64,000 bases of DNA from Haloferula helveola. GTDB lineage: Bacteria; Verrucomicrobiota; Verrucomicrobiia; Verrucomicrobiales; Akkermansiaceae. The notes under the pieces were generated by a model. The model ran no database searches, was not told the DNA's origin, and saw only the letters and a list, made by a program, of their open reading frames with translations. Within the stretch, counting starts at the first letter, position 1, and the number at the start of each line of letters is the position of its first letter. The stretch covers positions 2,480,001 through 2,544,000 of the forward strand of contig NZ_AP024702.1 in assembly GCF_037076345.1 (NCBI RefSeq), read 5' to 3'. This document shows, in pieces, positions 42,896 through 51,521 of this stretch. Made by a program: the position numbers and the translations under genes.

Positions 42896-43837
42896 ATGGT
42901 CGGCACTCCGGGTCACGCCGTGGCCGAAGACTTCGTCGCCCGGCGCCTCGCGGAGATCGGTTGCCAACCGTATCGCGGCGATTCGTTCGCCCTGCCCTAC
43001 CGGCGGCACGATACCGACTTCACGAACTTTGTCGGGGTCGTCCCGGGAACAGACCGCACGCTGCCGCCGCTCCTGATCGGCGCGCATTACGACAGCGTGA
43101 TCGCCGCCCCCTGTGCCGACGACAATGGTGCGGCCGTGGCGATCTGTCTGGCGCTCGGGAAACGCGCGGCGGATCTGGGCGGGTTCAAGCGGGATCTGGT
43201 GGTGGCGATCTTCGACGCCGAGGAGCCGCCCTATTTCCAGTCCGACGCGATGGGCAGCAACCGTTTCCACGAGGACCAGCTGGACGATCGCGGCGTCCAT
43301 CTTGCGATCATCTACGATCTCGTCGGCCACGACATCCGTATCCCGGGAGTGAGAATGGCGGTCCCCGGGCTGGCCGGCCTCACCTTCGTCACCGGGTGCG
43401 AAAGCCATCCGGAACTGCCCGATCTCGTCGGGTCGGTCGAGCTGCCCGACAAGTTCAAGCTGGTCGCCACCCTCAACCGCTACGTCGGCGACATGAGCGA
43501 CCACGGTGCGTTTCGGAAGAGCGGCACGCCGTACCTGTTTTTCTCCTGCGGTCGCTGGGAGCACTATCACGAGCCGACCGACACCCCGGACCGTCTGAAC
43601 TACAGGAAGATGGCGCGCCTGACCGAGCTCTCGGCCGGTGTGTTGGAGCGTGCGGACAACGCCGGTCTCGACGAGTCCTCCGAGGCCGCCGATCCGGCAT
43701 CATTCGAGGCCCGCACTTTCCGTCGTTCGCTCGGTGTTGCCTATCCCTTGTTCTGCAAGTGGGCGGGAGTTTCGGAGATCGACGACCGGGACTCGCTCGA
43801 CCGGGTCGCCGGCAAACTGCTCGGCCTCGGGCTCTAG
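42896..43837 (+). CDS. M28-family metallopeptidase
   Basis: A zinc-dependent peptidase of 313 residues as written from the ATG at 42896. MVGTPGHAVAEDF is the usual opening after a GR..GT motif; IGAHYDSV, CADDNGAA and IFDAEEPP carry the zinc and catalytic residues of the family; EHYHEPTDTPDRLNY near the end holds the last ligand. There is no signal peptide. Upstream the frame is interrupted by TAG at 42860, so the natural start may be at 42824 and the gene may be a pseudogene or be re-initiated at 42896, where no ribosome site is obvious. Confidence 0.78.
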   Translation: MVGTPGHAVAEDFVARRLAEIGCQPYRGDSFALPYRRHDTDFTNFVGVVPGTDRTLPPLLIGAHYDSVIAAPCADDNGAAVAICLALGKRAADLGGFKRDLVVAIFDAEEPPYFQSDAMGSNRFHEDQLDDRGVHLAIIYDLVGHDIRIPGVRMAVPGLAGLTFVTGCESHPELPDLVGSVELPDKFKLVATLNRYVGDMSDHGAFRKSGTPYLFFSCGRWEHYHEPTDTPDRLNYRKMARLTELSAGVLERADNAGLDESSEAADPASFEARTFRRSLGVAYPLFCKWAGVSEIDDRDSLDRVAGKLLGLGL

Positions 43838-43841
43838 CGGG

Positions 43842-44822
43842 TCACGGATTCGCAGGACGGAGGTCGGCCAGCGACAGTTTGCGGGAGACCAGCTCGGTGC
43901 CTTCGGTGTCGACGGCGCGAAAGGTCACCGACGGCGTTTCTCCCCACTCGAAGGTCAGGAAACCCGCCTTGTCTCTGGCATGGATGACCGGTCCGACCCG
44001 GTTCCGATTGGCCGACTCCTTCTCGTCCTGATTGACGCCGGCGAAGGTGAACTCGACCGCATCGTAGCCGAAGCCTCCGGCCACTTCCGAGATCTCGGCG
44101 TAATGCTGGTCTCCGGATACGAGGAAGACTCCCTCGGTGGCCTTTTGTCGGATCAGGTCCAGCAGTCGTTGCTGCTCCTTGCCCGCCTTGGACCATGCTT
44201 CGAATGCCGAATCTTCGGTAAGCAGGACCTGTTGGCCCGAGACGATGACCCGGAATTCGGCCGGGCGCTCCAGCTCTTCGGCGAGCCACTTCCACTGCGT
44301 CTCGCTGAGCATCCGCGTCTTGTCCTTCGAGTAGCGGGTGTCGAGCATGATGACCTGCACGCGCTTTCCCGAAGGGCCGAAGACCCGAGCGCTGTAAACT
44401 CCCGGTCGGGCCCGCACGGCCGGATCATCCGGGAAGTTCCAGAAGTCCATGAAGATGGCCTTGCTCTCGTCGCGCTTCGGATAGCTCGCGCCCGAATTGT
44501 CCCAGCCGAAGTCGTGGTCGTCCCAGGTCGCCATCATCGGAATCGACTCCAAGGCCTTGAAATCGGGTCGCTTCGCGAGCGCGGCGTAGGCGGACTTCAG
44601 CTCCTCCATGTCGAGCGTGTCGCAGTAGAGATTGTCGCCCATCCACAGGAGCAGGTCGGGCTCTTGCACCGCGTAGCGTTCGAGAGCCGGCGCCTCTTTC
44701 GTGTGCCGCAGGCACGCGATCAGCCCGATGGATTCGAGAGGCTCGGCAAGGTCGGAGTCGCGCACCTCGCGGGCTTGGAGAATCACGGGAAATGTTAGCA
44801 GCAGGGTAAACCAACGGCTCAT
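43842..44822 (-). CDS. PhoD-like alkaline phosphatase family protein, exported
   Basis: Exported phosphoesterase of 326 residues; MSRWFTLLLTFPVILQARE sets the start at 44822 rather than an in-frame codon at 44867. PhoD motifs are present: LLLWMGDNLYCDT, MMATWDDHDFGWDN, FWNFPDDPA, VIMLDTRYSK, VSGQQVLLTED and FLVSGDQHYAEISE. PhoD enzymes hydrolyse phosphodiesters and monoesters with iron and calcium. The gene is convergent with the M28 peptidase. Confidence 0.9.
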   Translation of the reverse strand: MSRWFTLLLTFPVILQAREVRDSDLAEPLESIGLIACLRHTKEAPALERYAVQEPDLLLWMGDNLYCDTLDMEELKSAYAALAKRPDFKALESIPMMATWDDHDFGWDNSGASYPKRDESKAIFMDFWNFPDDPAVRARPGVYSARVFGPSGKRVQVIMLDTRYSKDKTRMLSETQWKWLAEELERPAEFRVIVSGQQVLLTEDSAFEAWSKAGKEQQRLLDLIRQKATEGVFLVSGDQHYAEISEVAGGFGYDAVEFTFAGVNQDEKESANRNRVGPVIHARDKAGFLTFEWGETPSVTFRAVDTEGTELVSRKLSLADLRPANP

Positions 44823-44973
44823 GGGCGGAGGATTGGCAGCGGGAATCACGACGACAAGCACCTGCACTGCGAAAGTCCCGAATCCGGCCGGGAGACGTGT
44901 TAGGCCGGAGAAACGCGACCATTTCGCGTAAACGCATCGTCCATACCCGCGATCTAACGCCCGAAGAATTGGT

Positions 44974-45002
44974 TTGCCGGAATGAAATTCGACCCGTAAA
45001 AA
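44974..45002 (+). promoter_or_regulatory. Candidate sigma-70 promoter of the 3D lipoprotein gene
   Basis: TTGCCG (44974-44979) and TAAAAA (44997-45002) are separated by 17 bases, each matching four of six consensus positions. Transcription would begin near 45009, about 50 bases before the ATG at 45059. A GAACGTTC palindrome at 45021-45028 lies just downstream. Confidence 0.4.
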
Positions 45003-45058
45003 AGCCCCCTCGTTAAATTAGAACGTTCTGACGTTCAACGAATCCGAAAGATTCCCGC

Positions 45059-45697
45059 ATGCGATTCCGCTATCTTTTCCTCGCCCTCTCGTCCGTCGTC
45101 TTCCTCGCCAGCTGCGGGAATGATCTGAGCATCGTCTCCAAAGAGCGGTCGCTGCGAAGTGGGTACTCCTACAGTGGAGGAGGAGGCTACACGACCGACG
45201 CACCGTCGAGCCGGGTCGTCTCGGCAGGCCAATCCAAGCCCAAGGACAAGCACGGGATGCCGCTTTATTCGGGTGACCGCCTGCGCCACGTTCGAACCAC
45301 CGCCTACACCTGCACCGAGTCGGATCACCTGCAGTATGGCTCGATGAATGCCGCCGGCACCCCGCTGCGCTACAGCAGCCGCGTCCGCAGCGCAGCCGCC
45401 GACTGGTCGGTCTATCCCGTTGGCACGACTTTCAAAATCAAGGGGATGCCGCAGCTCTTCGTCGTCGATGATTACGGCTCCGCCCTCACCGGCACCGGCA
45501 CCATCGACATCTACACGCCTTCCAAGGCCCACATGAAACAGTGGGGCCGCCGCAACGTTGAGATCGCGATTGTCCGCTGGGGTTCGTACGAGCGCAGCGC
45601 CCAGTTGCTCTCCAAGCGCACCCACCACGCGCACTGCCATCAGATGTATGCGTCGATCCAGCGGAAGCTGCAGAGTGGCTCGACCGCGATGCGCTGA
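45059..45697 (+). CDS. 3D-domain lipoprotein (RlpA/MltA-like)
   Basis: A 212-residue lipoprotein. The signal peptide ends in the lipobox LASCG, with Cys at residue 19. After a Gly/Ser-rich linker, residues ~75-185 form the 3D fold: RHVRTTAYTCTESDH opens it and VVDDYGSALTGTGTIDIY gives the three conserved Asp of the double-psi beta-barrel found in MltA and related cell-wall enzymes. It may be a lytic transglycosylase-like wall protein; the catalytic role is not certain. The gene is 27 bases upstream of endonuclease III and reads the same way. Confidence 0.87.
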   Translation: MRFRYLFLALSSVVFLASCGNDLSIVSKERSLRSGYSYSGGGGYTTDAPSSRVVSAGQSKPKDKHGMPLYSGDRLRHVRTTAYTCTESDHLQYGSMNAAGTPLRYSSRVRSAAADWSVYPVGTTFKIKGMPQLFVVDDYGSALTGTGTIDIYTPSKAHMKQWGRRNVEIAIVRWGSYERSAQLLSKRTHHAHCHQMYASIQRKLQSGSTAMR

Positions 45698-45724
45698 TTT
45701 CCGGAGCGTTCTTGTTCTCCCCCG

Positions 45725-46378
45725 ATGACCCGGGCCGAACGCGCGGCGCATGTCGATCGCAGGCTCGCCGAGTTGTATCCGGAGACCCCGGTCCCGCTCG
45801 ATCACCGCGACGCCTACACTCTGCTGGTCGCGGTTCTGCTGTCCGCCCAGTGCACCGACCTGAGGGTCAATCAGGTCACACCGGCCCTGTTCGAGTTGGC
45901 GTCCCGACCCGAGGACATGATGCGTGTCCCGGTCGAGCAGATCCGCGAGATCATCCGGCCATGCGGACTTTCGCCGCGGAAATCGAAAGCGATCTCCGAT
46001 CTCTCCCGAATCCTTGTCGAGCAGCACGCCGGCGAGGTGCCGGCCGACTTCGCGGCGCTCGAGGCGCTGCCGGGTGTCGGCCACAAGACCGCATCCGTGG
46101 TCATGGCCCAGGCTTTCGGCGTGCCGGCGTTTCCGGTCGATACCCACATCCACCGGCTCGCCCAGAGATGGAAGCTGACCGGCGGGAAGAATGTCGATCA
46201 GACCGAGCGTGACCTGAAGAAACTGTTCCCTCGCGGAAGATGGAACGAGTTGCACCTACAGATCATCTTCTACGGTCGCGAACATTGCACCGCCAGAGGA
46301 TGTGACGGGACCGTCTGTACACTCTGCCGGGAGATGTTTCCACGACGTCGCAAAGGCGTAGTAGTCACAAAGTCCTGA
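45725..46378 (+). CDS. nth: Endonuclease III (DNA glycosylase/AP lyase)
   Basis: A 217-residue base-excision repair enzyme acting on oxidised pyrimidines. The core is clear: LLVAVLLSAQCTD, helix-hairpin-helix LPGVGHKTASVV with the catalytic Lys, and VDTHIHRL with the catalytic Asp. The C-terminal cysteines read HCTARGCDGTVCTLC; spacing is Cys-x4-Cys-x4-Cys-x2-Cys rather than the usual Cys-x6-Cys-x2-Cys-x5-Cys, so the iron-sulphur cluster loop may be altered or absent. It follows the lipoprotein gene and ends 135 bases before the exbB gene. Confidence 0.93.
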   Translation: MTRAERAAHVDRRLAELYPETPVPLDHRDAYTLLVAVLLSAQCTDLRVNQVTPALFELASRPEDMMRVPVEQIREIIRPCGLSPRKSKAISDLSRILVEQHAGEVPADFAALEALPGVGHKTASVVMAQAFGVPAFPVDTHIHRLAQRWKLTGGKNVDQTERDLKKLFPRGRWNELHLQIIFYGREHCTARGCDGTVCTLCREMFPRRRKGVVVTKS

Positions 46379-46513
46379 CACGGATATTTGCGACCCGGAT
46401 TCGCCCCAAGATTCCTTGGAGTACCGTAGTTTCTTTTTGAAATCTTTCCTTGCGGGGCAGGGAGGGATTCCGAGAATGCCGCCCCTACTTTGATACGAGA
46501 ACAATCCCCGATC

Positions 46514-47299
46514 ATGATCGAAAAACTCCAAAATCGTGCCGGCCGTACCGCCGCCGCAGTTATTACGACCGTCTTTGTCACCGCTCCGATGCTCATGGCG
46601 CAGGACGCGACTCCCGGTGACAAGAACGCCCTCCAGAAGTACGTTCTCGATGGTGGCGCGACCATGATCTTCATCGGTCTCGCGGTCCTCGCCCTGATCG
46701 CCCTCTGCGTCTTCAACTTCATCAACCTGACGAAGTCGAAGTTCTGCCCGGACGATCTCAAGATGGCGCTGATGGATCACATGACCAACTGCCGGGTGCG
46801 CTCCGCGATCGAGCTCGCCGCTTCCCATCCCTCCTACCTCGGCCGCATGATGGCCTACTCGCTTCCGAACATCGACGCGACCCGCCCGGAAGACCTCGGC
46901 CGCGACCAGATCGAGGACGCGATCGCCGACTTCTCGATCAACGAGAACCGCAAGTCGATGACCTGGGTCAACTACATCTCCCTCGTCGCGCAGGCCGCTC
47001 CGATGCTCGGACTTCTCGGAACGGTTATCGGTATGGTCCAGGCGTTCGGCATCCTCGCGGAAACCGGCTCGGCCGACCCCGCCCAGCTCGCCGGTTCGAT
47101 CTCGGTCGCCCTTTTGACCACCATGTGGGGTCTTATCACCGCCATCCCGTCGCTGCTCGCCTACTTCTTCTTCAAGAACCGCCTCAACAACCTCGTCGCC
47201 GAGTGCCATCACGCCGCCGAGGACCTGATCAACGCGTCGGTCCAGACCGTCAATCAGGACGCATATCTTGCCAAGATTCCGGAAGGCGTCGCCGTTTGA
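46514..47299 (+). CDS. exbB: MotA/TolQ/ExbB proton-channel protein
   Basis: Inner-membrane protein of 261 residues that with ExbD forms a proton-driven motor. Helices are seen at ~10-30, ~43-65, ~155-180 and ~200-225; the conserved third-helix region APMLGLLGTVIGMVQAFG and the fourth SISVALLTTMWGLITAIPS fit the family. The cytoplasmic loop between them is long. The start at 46514 begins a short signal-like helix (AVITTVFVTAPMLMAQ). The gene leads a five-gene operon with two ExbD proteins and two TPR proteins. Confidence 0.92.
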   Translation: MIEKLQNRAGRTAAAVITTVFVTAPMLMAQDATPGDKNALQKYVLDGGATMIFIGLAVLALIALCVFNFINLTKSKFCPDDLKMALMDHMTNCRVRSAIELAASHPSYLGRMMAYSLPNIDATRPEDLGRDQIEDAIADFSINENRKSMTWVNYISLVAQAAPMLGLLGTVIGMVQAFGILAETGSADPAQLAGSISVALLTTMWGLITAIPSLLAYFFFKNRLNNLVAECHHAAEDLINASVQTVNQDAYLAKIPEGVAV

Positions 47300-47367
47300 T
47301 CCGGTGGGAACGGGCGGTTCCGACATGCGGATCCGCCCTCCCGTGAAACTCCGAACCAAACCGAACG

Positions 47368-47826
47368 ATGGCCTCCGGCAACAAACTCCGCGCCGCCAAA
47401 GCGAACGAAGGCGACGATCTCCAGATCGACATGTCGCCGATGATCGACATGGTCTTCCTCCTGTTGATCTTCTTCTTGGTCAACGCGACGATGATCATCG
47501 TCAAGCAGGACACCCGGGTGACCCCGCCGATCGCCAAGAACTCGAAGAAAGCGAAGGACGGCAACGGCCGGATCGTGATCAACATCCTTGAGGACGGCAG
47601 CTTCTATGACGAGACCGGCACGGTAAAGCTGGAGACGGACGAAGACATCTTCGACCTCGTCAAGGAGGAGAAGGAGAAGGTCGACCTGCAGGGCTACGAG
47701 CCGAAGCTCCACCTTCGCGGTGACCAGGAGGCGGTCTTCAAGTACTGCCGCCAGGCCATCCGTGCCTCCGCCAAGGCGGGCGTCGACAAGGTCCTGTTCG
47801 CCACCTACGCGTTCCCGCGCAACTGA
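47368..47826 (+). CDS. exbD: ExbD/TolR-family biopolymer transport protein (first copy)
   Basis: A 152-residue protein with one membrane helix near residues 25-45 (DMVFLLLIFFLVNATMIIV) and a periplasmic domain. The essential membrane aspartate is Asp27 in MSPMIDMVFL. ExbD proteins carry protons through the ExbB ring and pass energy to an outer-membrane partner via TonB. It begins 68 bases after exbB. It differs clearly from the second copy, so the pair probably forms a heteromeric unit. Confidence 0.92.
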   Translation: MASGNKLRAAKANEGDDLQIDMSPMIDMVFLLLIFFLVNATMIIVKQDTRVTPPIAKNSKKAKDGNGRIVINILEDGSFYDETGTVKLETDEDIFDLVKEEKEKVDLQGYEPKLHLRGDQEAVFKYCRQAIRASAKAGVDKVLFATYAFPRN

Positions 47827-47861
47827 GCCATCGACGGACCGAAAAAACTCCCACGACTTCC

Positions 47862-48326
47862 ATGTCCCGCCATAAGAGAGACGAAGCCCTTGAGGAAGAC
47901 GAACCGAAGCTCGACATCTCGTCGTTGATTGACGCGACCTTCCTTCTGCTCATCTACTTCCTGGTCACCACCACCATTGTCCCGCGCGAGCAGGACGTGC
48001 CTATGACCCTGCCGGCCGCGGCGCCGAGCGAGACTCCTCCGGAGATCGAGCCCAAGCTGATCAAGATCGATGCCAACGGCGCGATCTTCGTCGGCTCCGG
48101 TGCCTCGCAGATCCCGATGGACAGCGACGCCGAGAACCGCGACGTGCCGATGCTCTACGAGGATCTCAAGTCGTATGCCGACGCCGCGAAGTCCGCGAGC
48201 ACCGAGCCTCTCGTGCAGATCTATGTCGATGGCGGTGCCAAGCAACAGCGCGTCATCGATGTCCTCAACGCGCTGACCGGCGTCGAGATCTCGAAAGTCA
48301 CCTTCACGGATCTCGTCGATCCGTGA
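47862..48326 (+). CDS. exbD: ExbD/TolR-family biopolymer transport protein (second copy)
   Basis: A 154-residue ExbD/TolR protein, one membrane helix at ~22-43 with the essential Asp24 in ISSLIDATFLLLIYFLV. The periplasmic domain ends VLNALTGVEISKVTF, as in TolR/ExbD. It begins 35 bases after the first ExbD gene and completes the ExbB-ExbD-ExbD motor. Confidence 0.92.
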   Translation: MSRHKRDEALEEDEPKLDISSLIDATFLLLIYFLVTTTIVPREQDVPMTLPAAAPSETPPEIEPKLIKIDANGAIFVGSGASQIPMDSDAENRDVPMLYEDLKSYADAAKSASTEPLVQIYVDGGAKQQRVIDVLNALTGVEISKVTFTDLVDP

Positions 48327-48375
48327 CCGCGTGGCGGGCGCTCTACGTGAGACCCCGCAACCGGAAAACTCCAAG

Positions 48376-48424
48376 ATCCCGCGGCGCCGGCCCGTTGTCC
48401 CTTGCGGGATGCGCGAGTCGGCGC
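48376..48424 (+). other. Crossing inverted repeats in the exbD-TPR gap
   Basis: ATCCCGC (48376-48382) can pair with GCGGGAT (48404-48410), and GCGCCG (48384-48389) with CGGCGC (48419-48424). The two pairings cross, so they would form either a pseudoknot or alternative hairpins before CTTCTCTTTTAA. They lie in the 151-base gap before the TPR gene and could adjust expression within the operon. Confidence 0.3.
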
Positions 48425-48477
48425 TTCTCTTTTAAGACAAGAACCATCCAACCCGAAACCACCCCGATCCACCAGCC

Positions 48478-51400
48478 ATGAATCCTCTCCGGCGAATCCT
48501 CGCGCCCCTGCTTGGCGCATGCATTGCGGCGGGCTTCCTCGCGGCCCCGGCCGCGCATGCCCAGCTCGATGCCACCCCGCAGTCGCTCAACGCGAAGGCG
48601 ACCGACGAAATGAAGGCGGGCAACTGGGAGGCGGCGCTCAAGCTGCTGACCACCTGCGTCGACCGCTTCGACAAGAATGCGATGACCCTCTTCGGTCCGC
48701 AATTCGGTGTCACGTGGTACCGCAAGGGCTACTGCGAGCTGAAGCTGCAGCGTTGGGACGAAGCGAAGAAGTCCTTCGAGAAGTGCTATCGCGACTATGC
48801 CAACAACGCCTCCACCGCGGAGAGCGGCGGCAATGTCTACAACAAGCGCTCGCTCCTCTACTGGGGTCAGGCCGCCCAAGGCGGTGAGGACTGGGAAGAG
48901 GCGATCCGGATGTACAAGAAGTTCGTCGCCGAGCGCGACAAGGCCCGCGACAAGTTCGAGCCGGGTCCGTACTTCATCAACATGGCCATCTGCAACCTGA
49001 AGCTGAACCGCATCCCGGAGGGCATCGAGCACTTCGAGACCGCGCTGAAGAACAAGGTCGCCTATCGCACCCCGGAGGCCGGGATCGTCGCCGCCTTCCA
49101 GGCACTCGTCGACGCGGTGATCGAGAAGCGCGACGAGAAGGCGCTGCTCTCGTTCATCGAGGCCAACCGCGCCGACATCGTGATCGAGCCGTACGACATG
49201 CAGCCTTACTGCTCGCTGTTCCTCAGCCTCGCCGGTAAGGCCTACAACGCCGAGATGGAGGCCAGCGCGTTCGCGCTCTACCAGCTCATCCCCTCGACCA
49301 AGGTGATGCAGGAGGACATCAAGTCGCGCGTGACCCGCATGGGTGACCGTCCGGGGATGGTGGACGGCACACGGACCATCCGGCGCACCTCGCTTGAGAA
49401 ATCGCAGGATGCGCTGGAAGCGCAGGTCAAGTCGGGTGACCCGAACGAGGTGATCCAGCTCTCCGCCACCGCCTTCCTCCACGAGAACAAGGGCAACGTC
49501 CGCGGCGCCTACGCCAGCTACGAGCAGCTCGAGCTCTTCTACGACAAGAGCAAGAAGCGTGAGACCCACCTCTACAACCTCGTCCGCACCGCCTCGGTGA
49601 TCGGCGAGGTGATGCCGACCGAAAAGTACGGCTCCCGTTTCCTTCGCGACTTCCCCGACTCCAAGCATGTGCCGGCGGTCCGCCGCCTGATGCTCACCTC
49701 GCTGTTCTACGGCGGCCAGTACGAGAAGTGCATCGAGATCGCCACCGAGATGCTGCCGAAGCTGAAGGAAGGCACCAAGGAACACGACATCTGCCTGCAC
49801 GTCCTCGGCGGCAGCTACTACTACACCGGCCAGTACAAGGATGCGCAGCCGCTGCTCGACCAACACGTCGAGATTTATCCGAAGAGCGGCTTCGAACAGG
49901 CCGCCCTCTACTTCCAGGCCTCGAACCTCTCACGCCTGCAGTTCTGGTCGAAGTCGGCCAAGCTCCTCGACGGCTTCTTCGAGAAGCATCCGGATCCGTC
50001 GCAGAACATCTACTTCCCGTTCGCGCTGTATGACCGGGCCAACTGCCACTACGCGCTCGACGAGTTCGAAGCCGCGCTGACCAAGCTCGACCGACTCGAA
50101 ACCGAGTTCCCGAACGCGGACGTGATCGACATGGCCTACAACCTGAAGGGCAACGTCCTCCAGAACCTCAACCGTCGCGACGAAGCCGAGACCTACTACA
50201 TCAAGGCCCTCGAACTGGCGGAACGCCGTGAGAACGACATCGTCGCCGGCGAGGCGCTCAACTACCTCGTGGCGATGCTCGGCGAGAAGCCGAAGAAGAA
50301 GGACGACCCGGGCCGCATGAAGGATGCGATCCCGTATGCCGACAAGTTCTGGAAGGAATACGGCGACGAGTCCCCCTACAAGGCGCAGGTCGCCGTCGGC
50401 CAGATCCACGCGATGCAGTCGGTCGGCCGCGGCGAAGAGGCCCTCGACCGCCTCCGCGACGTGATCGCCGACCTCGCCGGCAGCCCCGGTGCGGTGGGAC
50501 TGGAGGAAGCGATCGGATCCTATACAGAGGCATTCCTTGATGCGGGGAATACCCCGGAGCAGCTCAAGGAGCTTTACTACAACTTCCCGGGCATCAAGGC
50601 CTCGAACAAGGCCGCTCGCGCGCTGCTGCGCATCGCTCTCATCGGGGTCTTCGAAGAGCAGGTCAAAAAGGCCGGCGACGATGAGCAGAAGCGGATCCAG
50701 GCCGAGGCCGGTATCAAGGTCCTTTTCACCGACCTCAAGAACGAGTTCGACCTGAGCGACCTCTCGAACTTCATCCTCGTCCGCGTTGGTGACTTCATCC
50801 GCGAGACGAACAGCCCGCGTGAGGCGCTGCCCTACTACGACGAGGCCCTCAAGCGTGAGGACAAGAGCTACCGCTTCCCGGCCCTCTTCGGCCGCGCCGC
50901 GGTGCTCGCGGGCGGAACCGCCGCCGAGAAGTCCAAGGCGATCGACGACTTCAAGCGCGTGCTGAAGGACTCCGAAGACCGCGCCGACCGTGACCGCGCA
51001 CTGTTCCGCATGATCGCGACGCAGATGGACACCGGCAAATACCAGGAGGCCAAGGACAACGCGCGGAAGTACCTCGATCCGAAGGACGGCTTCAACAAGA
51101 ACAAGATGGAGGTCGCGATGCTGCTGGCCGAAGCCTACGACAAGCTCGGCATGGCCGAGGAGGCGATGGCCGCCTACATCAACGTGATGAACTCCTACAA
51201 GGGAGCCATCCGGATCTCGGCACCCGCCGTGAAGCGGGCGATGGAGCTCTTCTGGGCACGCAACAGCGAAAGCAACGGCGTCTCCGACAAGCAGGGCGCC
51301 TACAACCTGGGCCGGATCTACGTCGACCAGACGCGCCGCATTGTCCTCGGTGACGCGAACACACAGGCCAAGGCTTCCGACGAGGAAGTCGAGCTGTGGA

Positions 51401-51486
51401 AGGAAGTCGAACGGTTGGTCGAGCAATACGTCGCCAGCCCCGACGTGAAGTCGAAGGAGCAACTGGCTGAAGAAGCCAAGAAGTGA
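48478..51486 (+). CDS. TPR-repeat protein, exported (1002 residues)
   Basis: Periplasmic tetratricopeptide-repeat protein with signal peptide ending FLAAPAAHAQL. Helical pairs run through most of its length (NWEAALKLLTTCVDRFDK; RWDEAKKSFEKCYRDY; QYKDAQPLLDQHVEIYPKS; KYQEAKDNARKYLDPKDG). No enzymatic motif was seen. The place of this gene behind ExbB and two ExbD proteins suggests it works with the motor at the inner face of the outer membrane or in the periplasm, as a scaffold. Its stop is 35 bases before the next TPR-like gene. Confidence 0.87.
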   Translation: MNPLRRILAPLLGACIAAGFLAAPAAHAQLDATPQSLNAKATDEMKAGNWEAALKLLTTCVDRFDKNAMTLFGPQFGVTWYRKGYCELKLQRWDEAKKSFEKCYRDYANNASTAESGGNVYNKRSLLYWGQAAQGGEDWEEAIRMYKKFVAERDKARDKFEPGPYFINMAICNLKLNRIPEGIEHFETALKNKVAYRTPEAGIVAAFQALVDAVIEKRDEKALLSFIEANRADIVIEPYDMQPYCSLFLSLAGKAYNAEMEASAFALYQLIPSTKVMQEDIKSRVTRMGDRPGMVDGTRTIRRTSLEKSQDALEAQVKSGDPNEVIQLSATAFLHENKGNVRGAYASYEQLELFYDKSKKRETHLYNLVRTASVIGEVMPTEKYGSRFLRDFPDSKHVPAVRRLMLTSLFYGGQYEKCIEIATEMLPKLKEGTKEHDICLHVLGGSYYYTGQYKDAQPLLDQHVEIYPKSGFEQAALYFQASNLSRLQFWSKSAKLLDGFFEKHPDPSQNIYFPFALYDRANCHYALDEFEAALTKLDRLETEFPNADVIDMAYNLKGNVLQNLNRRDEAETYYIKALELAERRENDIVAGEALNYLVAMLGEKPKKKDDPGRMKDAIPYADKFWKEYGDESPYKAQVAVGQIHAMQSVGRGEEALDRLRDVIADLAGSPGAVGLEEAIGSYTEAFLDAGNTPEQLKELYYNFPGIKASNKAARALLRIALIGVFEEQVKKAGDDEQKRIQAEAGIKVLFTDLKNEFDLSDLSNFILVRVGDFIRETNSPREALPYYDEALKREDKSYRFPALFGRAAVLAGGTAAEKSKAIDDFKRVLKDSEDRADRDRALFRMIATQMDTGKYQEAKDNARKYLDPKDGFNKNKMEVAMLLAEAYDKLGMAEEAMAAYINVMNSYKGAIRISAPAVKRAMELFWARNSESNGVSDKQGAYNLGRIYVDQTRRIVLGDANTQAKASDEEVELWKEVERLVEQYVASPDVKSKEQLAEEAKK

Positions 51487-51521
51487 GCCCAGCGAGAAAA
51501 CCGAACCTGATCACGATCATG

